Below, in pieces: positions 4,517-10,704 of a stretch of DNA of 10,704 bases. The notes beneath the pieces are model-generated. The model made no database searches, had not been told where the DNA came from, and saw nothing but the letters and a program-made list of their open reading frames with translations. How positions within the stretch are numbered: position 1 is the stretch's first letter; the number at the start of each line of letters is the position of its first letter. The position numbers and the translations under genes were made by a program. Origin of the DNA: an uncultured Collinsella sp. (GTDB lineage: Bacteria > Actinomycetota > Coriobacteriia > Coriobacteriales > Coriobacteriaceae); the NCBI GenBank assembly GCA_938045085.1, contig CALINZ010000128.1, positions 1 through 10,704 of the forward strand, given 5' to 3'.

Positions 4517-6658
4517 ATGCCCGACGACCGTAACGATAACAATTCCCAGACTCCCCGGGAGCCTAAGATCCCGGGGGTGCCCGGAGGCAAGAAGCCCACG
4601 CGTACGGGCTGGCTGTATTTTATTTTGGCTTGCGCGCTCCTGGGCTACGCCTTCTTTAACATGGGCTCCGGCTTTGCCAATTCCAGCAATACCGTTAAGC
4701 TCGCGACGAGCGAGATGGTGAGTGCCATCAAGCAGGATCGCGTCGAAGATCTGACCTATACGGTTCAAGACGGAAGCGTGACGGGTCATTACTGGAAGAC
4801 GAAGAAGGACAAGGGCGATACGAGCGAGCTCAAGAGCTTCTCCTCGACCTATGTCGGCTCCGATTCGCTTGCCGAGCTTATGGCGGAGCACCCCGATACC
4901 AAGTACATCGTCAACACCAACGATCCCGATTTTTGGGGCGACCTGGCGATGAGTGTGCTTCCGACGATCGCCCTTATCGCCATCATGTTCTACTTTATGC
5001 GCCAGATGATGGGCGCCAACAACAGGAACATGCAGTTTGGCAAGACCAACGCCAAGACCAACGAGGCCACACGCCCCAAGGTCAAGTTTGAAGACGTTGC
5101 CGGCGTGGACGAGGCAGTCGAGGAGCTCGAGGAGATCCGTGACTTTTTGAGCGATCCGGATCGCTATCGCAAGCTGGGCGCCAAGATCCCGCGTGGCGTG
5201 TTGCTGGTTGGCCCTCCGGGCACCGGTAAAACGCTGCTGGCCAAGGCCGTTGCCGGCGAGGCGGGCGTGCCGTTCTTTAGTATCTCGGGTTCCGACTTTG
5301 TCGAGATGTTCGTAGGTGTCGGTGCCAGCCGCGTGCGTGACCTCTTTAAGGAGGCCAAGTCCCAGGCCCCGTCGATCATCTTCATCGATGAGATCGATGC
5401 CGTGGGACGTCAGCGCGGAGCTGGCTTGGGCGGCGGTCACGACGAGCGCGAGCAGACGCTCAACCAGCTGCTGGTCGAGATGGACGGCTTTGAGGAAAGC
5501 GAGTCGGTCATCCTGATCGCTGCGACCAACCGTCCTGACATCCTGGATCCGGCATTGCTGCGTCCCGGCCGTTTTGACCGTCAGGTTACGGTCGACCGTC
5601 CGGATGTGAAGGGCCGCGAGCAGATTTTGCGCGTGCATGCCGAGAACAAGCCGATGGACGAGGACGTTAAGTTTGAGAAGCTCGCCCAGATGACCGTTGG
5701 CTTTACTGGTGCCGATTTGGCGAACCTGCTCAACGAGTCTGCGCTGCTGGCCGCTCGCCGTCATCGTTCCGTGATCTCGATGGACGAGGTCGAGGAGTCG
5801 ATGGAGCGCGTGATTGCCGGACCGCAACGCAAGGGTCGCGTGATGACCGAGGCCGAGCGCACCACGATTGCCTACCACGAGAGCGGTCACGCTTTGGTGG
5901 GCCACATCCTGGAGCACTCCGATCCGGTTCATAAGATCTCGATCGTCAGCCGCGGTCAGGCCCTGGGCTACACGCTGCAGCTTCCGCAGGAGGACCACTT
6001 CCTCAAGACCAAGAACGAGATGCTCGACGAGCTCGCCGTGTTCTTGGGCGGTCGCGTTGCCGAGGAGCTCATGTGCGATGACATCACGTCGGGCGCGAGC
6101 AACGACCTGGAGCGTGCGACCAAGATGGCGCGCGAGATGGTTACGCGTCTGGGCATGAGCGAGGAGCTAGGCACACAAGTGTTTGGCGAGGCGCAGCATC
6201 AGGTGTTCCTTGGTCGCGATTACGCCGATCACCAGGATTACTCCGAGGAGACGGCACGCCGCATCGATATCGAGGTTCAGTGCATCATGCGCGAAGCCCA
6301 TCGTCGTGCGGTCGAGATCCTGGACGCCCGTCGCGATCAGCTCGATCTGATGGCGAAGGTGCTGCTTGAGCGCGAGACCGTCGAAGGCGACGCCGTGAAC
6401 GCCCTGCTCGACAACGAGTGGAATGCCTACCTTGAGCGCGAGGGCGATATCCTGGCGGCCAAGGAGGAGCGCAATGCCAAGGCGGCCGGCATGCCGACCA
6501 AGAAGCGCGCGCCTCGTATGAGCGAGGAGGAGCTGGCGGCTGATGCCGCGGCCTTTGCGCAGGCGGCCATGCAGGAGGATGCCGAAGCCGCATCCGATAA
6601 TGCTGACGATGACCATGCCGTCGTCGATGCCGATGCCGACACCGACGCCGACAAATAG
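4517..6658 (+). CDS. ftsH: ATP-dependent zinc metalloprotease FtsH
   Basis: FtsH is a membrane-anchored hexameric AAA+ protease that degrades misfolded membrane proteins and selected regulators. The 713 residues run in order: a cytoplasmic polar tail (1-30); TM1 (about 31-50); an extracytoplasmic FtsH domain (about 51-142); TM2 (about 143-163); the AAA+ module; and the peptidase. In the AAA+ module are Walker A GPPGTGKT (232-239), pore motif FVG (265-267), Walker B IIFIDEID (287-294), and the second region of homology with N338, R349 and R352. The peptidase has the zinc site HESGH (454-458), with the third ligand D530 in SGASND. All key residues are intact. The C-terminal ~65 residues are an acidic Ala/Asp/Glu-rich tail ending in a DADADTDADK-like run. 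The length is near the upper end for bacteria because of this tail. It is cotranscribed with hpt and closed by a clear terminator. Confidence 0.98.
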   Translation: MPDDRNDNNSQTPREPKIPGVPGGKKPTRTGWLYFILACALLGYAFFNMGSGFANSSNTVKLATSEMVSAIKQDRVEDLTYTVQDGSVTGHYWKTKKDKGDTSELKSFSSTYVGSDSLAELMAEHPDTKYIVNTNDPDFWGDLAMSVLPTIALIAIMFYFMRQMMGANNRNMQFGKTNAKTNEATRPKVKFEDVAGVDEAVEELEEIRDFLSDPDRYRKLGAKIPRGVLLVGPPGTGKTLLAKAVAGEAGVPFFSISGSDFVEMFVGVGASRVRDLFKEAKSQAPSIIFIDEIDAVGRQRGAGLGGGHDEREQTLNQLLVEMDGFEESESVILIAATNRPDILDPALLRPGRFDRQVTVDRPDVKGREQILRVHAENKPMDEDVKFEKLAQMTVGFTGADLANLLNESALLAARRHRSVISMDEVEESMERVIAGPQRKGRVMTEAERTTIAYHESGHALVGHILEHSDPVHKISIVSRGQALGYTLQLPQEDHFLKTKNEMLDELAVFLGGRVAEELMCDDITSGASNDLERATKMAREMVTRLGMSEELGTQVFGEAQHQVFLGRDYADHQDYSEETARRIDIEVQCIMREAHRRAVEILDARRDQLDLMAKVLLERETVEGDAVNALLDNEWNAYLEREGDILAAKEERNAKAAGMPTKKRAPRMSEEELAADAAAFAQAAMQEDAEAASDNADDDHAVVDADADTDADK

Positions 6659-6670
6659 TCTTTGTGGCGA

Positions 6671-6708
6671 AAGCCTCCGCGGGGAAACCTGCGGAGGCTT
6701 TTTCTTTT
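6671..6708 (+). terminator. Terminator of hpt-ftsH
   Basis: A perfect 10-bp stem, AAGCCTCCGC (6671-6680) with GCGGAGGCTT (6691-6700), encloses a ten-base loop and runs into a T-rich tract (6699-6708, one C). It lies 12 bases after the ftsH stop. Confidence 0.93.
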
Positions 6709-6726
6709 GAGCGATATGGGGCCGTC

Positions 6727-6788
6727 TGTTGATTGGGGACAGACTTAAATGAGCGTTTTCACGCATTTAAGTCTGTCCCCAATCAACA
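6727..6788. repeat. 62-bp perfect palindromic element (REPIN/MITE-like)
   Basis: Two perfect 25-bp arms (6727-6751 and 6764-6788) surround a 12-base centre (AGCGTTTTCACG) that can itself pair CGT with ACG. The arm core is GGGGACAGACTTAAATG. It has no T-run and lies between the ftsH terminator and the promoter of the next gene, so it is not needed as a terminator. Its size and perfection resemble palindromic repeats mobilised in trans by REP-associated tyrosine (IS200-like) transposases. No flanking target duplication is visible and no transposase is in the window, so the class is inferred. Confidence 0.75.
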
Positions 6789-6797
6789 TTGCTGCGG

Positions 6798-6823
6798 CAC
6801 TTTGCTCGGCTAAAGTGTACAAT
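6798..6823 (+). promoter_or_regulatory. Candidate promoter and operator of the aminotransferase gene
   Basis: TACAAT (6818-6823) lies 24 bases before the aminotransferase ATG and fits a -10 box. Directly abutting it is an inverted repeat, CACTTT (6798-6803), an eight-base spacer and AAAGTG (6812-6817), where a repressor or activator could bind. No -35 consensus is seen, which would fit activator dependence. The regulator is unknown. Confidence 0.4.
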
Positions 6824-6847
6824 AGCGCCTATGCGAAAGGGGAACAG

Positions 6848-8032
6848 ATGATCAACGAAACTATGTATGCTCGCGGTGCGGAAAGCTCCATCATCCGTGA
6901 GATTTTTAGCTATGGCCTTGAGCGCAAGGCGCAGATCGGTGCGGAAAACGTATTCGATTTTTCGCTGGGCAATCCGAGCGTTCCGGCACCCGCTGCTGTG
7001 GCGGAGTCCATTAAGAAGGCCCTGGAGCTGCCGAGCGACCAGCTGCACGGCTACACGCCCGCACCGGGCCTGCCGCAATGTCGTGCCGCTGTGGCCGAAT
7101 CGCTCAACCGCCGCTTTGGCACGAGCTATGAGGGCAAAGACGTCTTTATGACGGTGGGTGCCGCGGCTTCGCTCACCTGCGCGCTCAACGCCGTTACGAA
7201 TCCGGGCGACGAGGTTATTGTTATCGCCCCGTACTTTCCGGAGTATCGCGTTTGGATTGAGAAGGCCGGCTGCACGTGTGTCGAGGCGCTTGCCAACGAG
7301 GACACATTCCAGCTGAGCGTGGATAACGTATTCAAGGCGATCACCGACAAGACGGCAGCCGTCATTATCGACTCGCCCAACAACCCGACCGGTGCCGTAT
7401 ATACGCGCGACACGCTGACGCGACTGGCCAATGTTCTGCGCGAGGCCAACGCTCAGCGCGATCCCGAGAATCCGATTATGCTCATCTCGGATGAGCCGTA
7501 CCGCGAGATCGTGTACGGTGCCGAGGTGCCTTGGGTGCCCTCGATCTACGAGCACACCATCGTGTGCTACTCGTATTCCAAGTCGCTGTCGCTGCCGGGT
7601 GAGCGCGTGGGGTGGATCTTGGTTCCCAACACCAATCCGCAGGCTGCCCGTCTGATGCCGGCCGTTGCCGGTGCCGCCCGTACGCTGGGCTTCGTGTGCG
7701 CGCCGGCGCTCTTTCAGCGCGTAATTATCGACTGCATCGATGAGCCGAGTGACGTTGAGGCCTATGCACGCAACCGCACCGCGCTTACCGACGCACTAGC
7801 GGAGTATGGCTACACCTATGTTGAGCCGGATGGTGCGTTCTACCTATGGGTGAAAGCATTGGAGCCCGATGCGAATGCGTTTTGCGAGCGCGCAAAGAAG
7901 TATGAGTTGCTTGTGGTTCCCTCGGACAGCTTTGGTATGCCGGGTTGGTTCCGCCTGGGCTATTGCGTGAGCTACGAAACGATTGTCAATTCGCTACCCG
8001 CTTGGAAACAGTTGGCGGACGAGTATCGTTAA
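6848..8032 (+). CDS. Class I/II PLP-dependent aminotransferase
   Basis: This 394-residue fold-type I aminotransferase should move an amino group between an amino acid and a 2-oxo acid in the cytoplasm. The N-terminal part has FDFSLGNPSVPAP (36-48) and the HGYTPAPGLPQCRAAVAE segment (67-84). Cofactor-site motifs follow: SPNNPTG (176-182), SDEPYRE (214-220, D215 for the pyridine nitrogen) and YSYSKSLSLPGERVG (241-255) with K245 as the Schiff-base lysine. FRLGYC (368-373) holds R369, which binds the substrate carboxylate. The closest general class is aspartate/aromatic aminotransferase; the substrate cannot be fixed from the sequence. The start at 6848 is chosen because GAAAGGGG lies just upstream. 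An in-frame ATG at 6749 would read through the palindrome and the candidate promoter and is rejected. It appears monocistronic. Confidence 0.93.
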   Translation: MINETMYARGAESSIIREIFSYGLERKAQIGAENVFDFSLGNPSVPAPAAVAESIKKALELPSDQLHGYTPAPGLPQCRAAVAESLNRRFGTSYEGKDVFMTVGAAASLTCALNAVTNPGDEVIVIAPYFPEYRVWIEKAGCTCVEALANEDTFQLSVDNVFKAITDKTAAVIIDSPNNPTGAVYTRDTLTRLANVLREANAQRDPENPIMLISDEPYREIVYGAEVPWVPSIYEHTIVCYSYSKSLSLPGERVGWILVPNTNPQAARLMPAVAGAARTLGFVCAPALFQRVIIDCIDEPSDVEAYARNRTALTDALAEYGYTYVEPDGAFYLWVKALEPDANAFCERAKKYELLVVPSDSFGMPGWFRLGYCVSYETIVNSLPAWKQLADEYR

Positions 8033-8066
8033 AAGTAAAGCGCTCTGCCTACAATGTTTTACGTGA

Positions 8067-8097
8067 AACGGGGTTTGGTGTTAAGCCAGGCCCCGTT
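8067..8097 (+). terminator. Weak hairpin after the aminotransferase gene
   Basis: AACGGGG (8067-8073) pairs with CCCCGTT (8091-8097), with an inner TGG/CCA stem and a TGTTAAG loop. It begins 34 bases after the stop codon but has no T-run, so it is a doubtful terminator. A TACAAT hexamer at 8050-8055 lies just before it, so a short leader-like transcript is also possible. Confidence 0.35.
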
Positions 8098-8130
8098 GTC
8101 ATGAACGTTGTGTCGTTGGGATGGAGTGGT

Positions 8131-8159
8131 TTTACGACTATCGAAGGCTATGCGTACAA
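8131..8159 (+). promoter_or_regulatory. Promoter of the PHP hydrolase gene
   Basis: TTTACG (8131-8136) and TACAAT (8154-8159) are separated by an ideal 17-base spacer. The -10 box is 38 bases before the ATG at 8198, leaving a short leader with the AAGGAG ribosome-binding site (8187-8192). This is the best -35/-10 pair in the window. Confidence 0.55.
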
Positions 8160-8197
8160 TGAATATAAGCGACGGCCGTGCCAGATAAGGAGACCTG

Positions 8198-9019
8198 ATG
8201 CCCTACCTGCTTTCTTGTGACATTCATACCCATACGATGTTCTCTGCGCATGCATATTCGACCATTGAGGAGAATGTGTACTGGGCGGCAGAGCGTGGCC
8301 TGCAGGTGCTCGGATCTGCCGACCATTTGAGCTCTATGGTTACGGCTTGCCCCAATGACCTGCGCAGTTACCAGTTCTTTATCAACCAGGATATCTGGCC
8401 GCGCATTTGGAGCGGCGTGCTGGTGCTGCGTGGTGCCGAGGCCGATATCGTTTCGCTGGACGGAAGCCTGTTTGGCGAGGACACTCCTGTCACGCTCGAT
8501 ATTGCCGGCGATTCGTACAGCCGTCAGCATTCGCTGTTCGATTTGGTTACGCGTAATTTGGATTATTTGGTTGCGAGCGTGCATAATCCACAGATTGCTG
8601 AGGGCGCGACGCTGGCCCAGACGACCGAGATGTATATCAATGCCCTGGAGCACCCCAAGGTGTTCATGCTGGGTCACACGGGGCGTTCGGGCGTGCCGTT
8701 CGATATCGACGAGGTGCTGTTGGCAGCTAAGGCCAAGCACAAGATTATCGAGATCAACAACCATAGTCTTGAACACGGTGTCGACACTGAGCATTGGGCC
8801 GTATGCCGCAAGATCGCCGAGCGCTGCGCCGAGCTGGGCGTGGGCATTGGCGTGTCGACCGATGCCCACATTGGCATGGCCATTGGCAAGCTCGATCACG
8901 CGCGGAAGATGCTCGACGAGATTCACTTCCCACTGGATTTGATCGTGACGCGCGACCGCGAGACGCTGCTGTGCGAGATGGCGGCAGCCGGCGTGTGCGA
9001 TCTGCGCAATGGGATGTAG
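8198..9019 (+). CDS. PHP-domain metal-dependent hydrolase, YcdX-like
   Basis: This 273-residue protein has the PHP (polymerase and histidinol phosphatase) fold and resembles the YcdX group of trinuclear metal phosphatases. Expected metal ligands appear in order: HTH (H10, H12), H18 in SAHAYST, ADH (D42, H43), E81 in RGAEADI, H129 in VASVHN, H160 in LGHTGR, and D222/H224 in STDAHIG. INNHS (186-190) matches the family's N-N-x-S segment. The real substrate is not known; phosphoesterase activity is the family expectation, and histidinol-phosphate activity is less likely because no his genes are nearby. The start is supported by AAGGAG five bases before the ATG. The gene is alone, with its own promoter and a strong hairpin after the stop. 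The E. coli member has been linked to swarming, which need not apply here. Confidence 0.9.
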   Translation: MPYLLSCDIHTHTMFSAHAYSTIEENVYWAAERGLQVLGSADHLSSMVTACPNDLRSYQFFINQDIWPRIWSGVLVLRGAEADIVSLDGSLFGEDTPVTLDIAGDSYSRQHSLFDLVTRNLDYLVASVHNPQIAEGATLAQTTEMYINALEHPKVFMLGHTGRSGVPFDIDEVLLAAKAKHKIIEINNHSLEHGVDTEHWAVCRKIAERCAELGVGIGVSTDAHIGMAIGKLDHARKMLDEIHFPLDLIVTRDRETLLCEMAAAGVCDLRNGM

Positions 9020-9039
9020 CGGAGTTTATAAACCAAGCG

Positions 9040-9074
9040 AAGGGGGCGGCCCAGGCGGGTCGCCCCCTTTCTTG
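9040..9074. terminator. Terminator between the PHP gene and the convergent RNA methyltransferase gene
   Basis: AAGGGGGCG (9040-9048) pairs with CGCCCCCTT (9061-9069), extended inward by GCCC/GGGT (one wobble) around an AGGC loop, for about 13 pairs. TTTCTT follows on the plus strand. The minus-strand side has only a weak T-rich tail, but the position 24 bases past the methyltransferase stop suggests it serves both genes. Confidence 0.85.
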
Positions 9075-9097
9075 TCCCAAAAATCTACTGAGGTTGG

Positions 9098-10546
9098 TTA
9101 GCGGCGTTCGAGGACCGCTACGGTTTCGGTGTGGTCGGTGTGAGGGAACATGTCGACTGGCGTGATCTTGAGCAGGCGATAGCCTCCGTCGAGGAGCTGG
9201 TGCAGGTCGCGCTCTTGGGTCACGGGGTTGCAGCTGATATAGGTGATGCGGCGCGGCTTAAGTGCGCAGGCAGCTTCGAGGAACTCGGGCGTGGAGCCGG
9301 CGCGCGGCGGGTCGATGGAAAGGACGTCGATCCGCTCGTTGTTATCGGCGGCATCCAGGATGTAATCGGTGGCGTCGTCGGCCATAAACCAAGCGCTGCG
9401 GGTGAGGCCGTTGAGCTCGGCATTGCGACGTGCGTCGGCAATGCCCGCCGGGTTGCGCTCAACGCCGAGCAGCATAATGCCGATACCCTTGTTCTGGGCA
9501 TCTTTAGCTGCGCAAAGACCGATGGTACCGCTGCCACAGTAGGCATCCATGAGCACATCGCCCTGGTGCAAATCCATGCCGTCGATAGCGAGCTGATAGA
9601 GCAGCTCGGTCTGTTGCGGGTTGGTCTGATAAAACGCGGTGGGGGAGATGTCGAATTCGCAGCCGAGCAGCTGGTCGCGCATGCATTCGGTGCCATACAC
9701 GATGCGGGTTTCCTCGCCGAGGATGGCGTTGCCGGGGCGTCCGTTGATGTTTTGGGCAACGGTGACGATGTGCGGATTGAGTGCGGCGACAGCCTCAAAG
9801 AACTCCTGCGCATGCGGTAGGTCGCGCTGGGCTGTCACAAGGGTAGCCATGATCTGGTCGGTACGCCAACCGCAGCGAACGATGGCATAGCGAAGCAAGC
9901 CCAGATGCTTGTCCTCGTTAAAGGCGGGAATGCGTAGGCGCTCAGCCTCACGCGCGATGCCGTTGAGAATCTGACGGGCACCCGGTGCCTCGATGGGGCA
10001 TTCGGGTACGGCAACGATCTTGTGCGTGCCGCGCTCAAAGAAACCGCAACGGACGGCGCCCTCCTTACCGGGAGCAAAGGGAGTGGCAGCCTTATGACGA
10101 AAGCCACGCGGCGCAGGATATTTGCCCGGGTCGCCCAGGGTGACACCCATGCCACGAATAGGATCTACAGCAATGCCCTCACGCTCACAAAGCGAAGCAA
10201 AAAGCTCCTCCATAGCAGCCTGCTTGGCGGCGAGCTGCTTCTTATAAGGACGATTGAGCGCCGTACACCCACCGCAAGCTTTCATGATGGAACAAGGAGA
10301 CTTGGGATCAACGGCCTTACGCGCAGACGGAACCGGATTCTTATACGGGCGCTTGGAGCGATTCTGAGATGCCTTATCGTCGTTCCGACGAGAGCCGGGA
10401 CGCTTGGCCTTAGCCTTGCCCTTAGCCGACTTACCCTTCGCATTCAGAGACGACTTGGATTTCTTAGAAGATTTTTTCTCCCCCGACCCCTCAGCCGCCT
10501 CGATCAAAGCACGACGAGCCTTACGCTCCGCACGAGATTCTGCCAT
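9098..10546 (-). CDS. RlmD/TrmA-family 23S rRNA (uracil-C5) methyltransferase
   Basis: This 482-residue SAM-dependent enzyme should methylate C5 of a uracil in 23S rRNA (RlmD/RlmCD type) or tRNA. The N-terminal ~80 residues are a Lys/Ser/Arg/Ala-rich, probably disordered tail rather than the usual TRAM domain. A [4Fe-4S] set follows: C85-x5-C91-x2-C94, then C183. The catalytic core has FYQTNPQQTELLY (305-317), SAM motif DAYCGSGTIGL (334-344), VERNPAGIADARRN (362-375) and DPPRAG (412-417). The nucleophile is C439 in SCNP and the base is E474 in TDHTET. The start at 10546 is set by GGAG (complement of 10553-10556) six bases upstream; the frame is open further to 10618, but that extension crosses the candidate promoter. 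The iron-sulfur cluster favours an RlmD-like rather than TrmA-like enzyme; the exact target is uncertain. Confidence 0.92.
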   Translation of the reverse strand: MAESRAERKARRALIEAAEGSGEKKSSKKSKSSLNAKGKSAKGKAKAKRPGSRRNDDKASQNRSKRPYKNPVPSARKAVDPKSPCSIMKACGGCTALNRPYKKQLAAKQAAMEELFASLCEREGIAVDPIRGMGVTLGDPGKYPAPRGFRHKAATPFAPGKEGAVRCGFFERGTHKIVAVPECPIEAPGARQILNGIAREAERLRIPAFNEDKHLGLLRYAIVRCGWRTDQIMATLVTAQRDLPHAQEFFEAVAALNPHIVTVAQNINGRPGNAILGEETRIVYGTECMRDQLLGCEFDISPTAFYQTNPQQTELLYQLAIDGMDLHQGDVLMDAYCGSGTIGLCAAKDAQNKGIGIMLLGVERNPAGIADARRNAELNGLTRSAWFMADDATDYILDAADNNERIDVLSIDPPRAGSTPEFLEAACALKPRRITYISCNPVTQERDLHQLLDGGYRLLKITPVDMFPHTDHTETVAVLERR

Positions 10547-10558
10547 CAAAAACTCCAC

Positions 10559-10590
10559 TAATTCATGAATTAAAAGCTGCAAGCATTGTA
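10559..10590 (-). promoter_or_regulatory. Candidate promoter and operator of the RNA methyltransferase gene
   Basis: On the minus strand TACAAT (complement of 10585-10590) lies 38 bases before the start at 10546. Between it and the ribosome-binding site is a perfect 14-bp palindrome, TAATTCATGAATTA (10559-10572), at or just after the expected transcription start. That is a classic operator position. No good -35 is seen. Confidence 0.4.
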
Positions 10591-10704
10591 CCGTGCCAAG
10601 CCAGCGGGCGATATGCAAGCGGCCATTTCATGTCAGCGATAAGTCCAACGATGTTTGCCCGGCGTGGGCGGGGAGCGGCGCGTAATTAAGTTTATCGCGA
10701 GTTC
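10591..10704. other. Right-end intergenic sequence, no gene recognised
   Basis: This stretch beyond the methyltransferase promoter contains only very short open frames without a ribosome-binding site. One 19-codon plus-strand frame begins at an ATG at 10630 and is not credible. A GC-rich core (about 10658-10682) is followed by an AT-rich end. Nothing further can be supported; a neighbouring gene probably begins or ends just outside. Confidence 0.5.

Noticed and set aside
3904..4599. A 231-codon minus-strand open frame opposite hpt and the start of ftsH
   Set aside because: It is antisense to two certain genes and its product has no family resemblance.
4391..5998. A 535-codon open frame on the minus strand
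   Set aside because: It lies wholly antisense to ftsH, which has all its motifs; long antisense frames are common opposite codon-biased GC-rich genes. It has no recognisable domains.
6749..6847. Upstream in-frame start for the aminotransferase
   Set aside because: The 33 extra residues would be encoded by the palindrome and the candidate promoter, with no ribosome-binding site; the start at 6848 has a good one.
8054..8104. A 16-codon open frame as a possible leader peptide
   Set aside because: Its ATG overlaps the TACAAT hexamer, it has no ribosome-binding site, and it has no run of regulatory codons.
10547..10618. Longer N-terminus for the RNA methyltransferase
   Set aside because: It would include the candidate -10 and the palindrome; the ATG at 10546 has a GGAG at good spacing.

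Overview
The window is a piece of a bacterial chromosome with moderate-to-high GC coding sequence and AT-richer spacers. The gene content and protein style suggest an anaerobic gut actinobacterium of the Coriobacteriia, most like Collinsella. This is inferred from recognising the proteins; no 16S or marker gene is present to settle it. No phage, insertion-sequence transposase, CRISPR array, tRNA or rRNA was seen. It reads as core chromosome plus one small palindromic element.

Layout: 1-99 is the end of an upstream transcript, closed by a strong terminator. A minus-strand gene (631-164) encodes an unrecognised 155-residue protein with one C-terminal membrane anchor. It diverges, across an AT-rich spacer, from a small heat-shock protein gene (hsp20, 909-1340). 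A long near-perfect hairpin (1368-1413) separates hsp20 from the convergent gene of a WalJ/YycJ-type metallo-beta-lactamase-fold protein (2232-1423). Only 48 bp then separate that gene from the divergent tilS (2281-3819). Next come hpt (3967-4515) and ftsH (4517-6658), giving the conserved order tilS-hpt-ftsH found in many Gram-positives; hpt and ftsH are one base apart and look translationally coupled. After the ftsH terminator lies a 62-bp palindrome with perfect 25-bp arms (6727-6788). It is followed by monocistronic genes for a class I/II PLP-dependent aminotransferase (6848-8032) and a YcdX-like PHP-domain metal-dependent hydrolase (8198-9019). A hairpin separates the latter from a convergent minus-strand RlmD/TrmA-family RNA uracil methyltransferase (10546-9098), which has an unusual Lys/Ser/Arg-rich N-terminus.

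Functional themes are RNA modification (TilS, RlmD-like), protein quality control (Hsp20, FtsH), purine salvage (Hpt) and small-molecule metabolism (aminotransferase, PHP hydrolase).

The points most worth a second look are the 62-bp palindrome, a hairpin that would mask the hsp20 ribosome-binding site (a candidate RNA thermometer), several small palindromes at promoters, a TACAAT hexamer recurring in most spacers, and motif deviations in TilS and the RlmD-like enzyme. No convincing wholly new multi-gene system was found.
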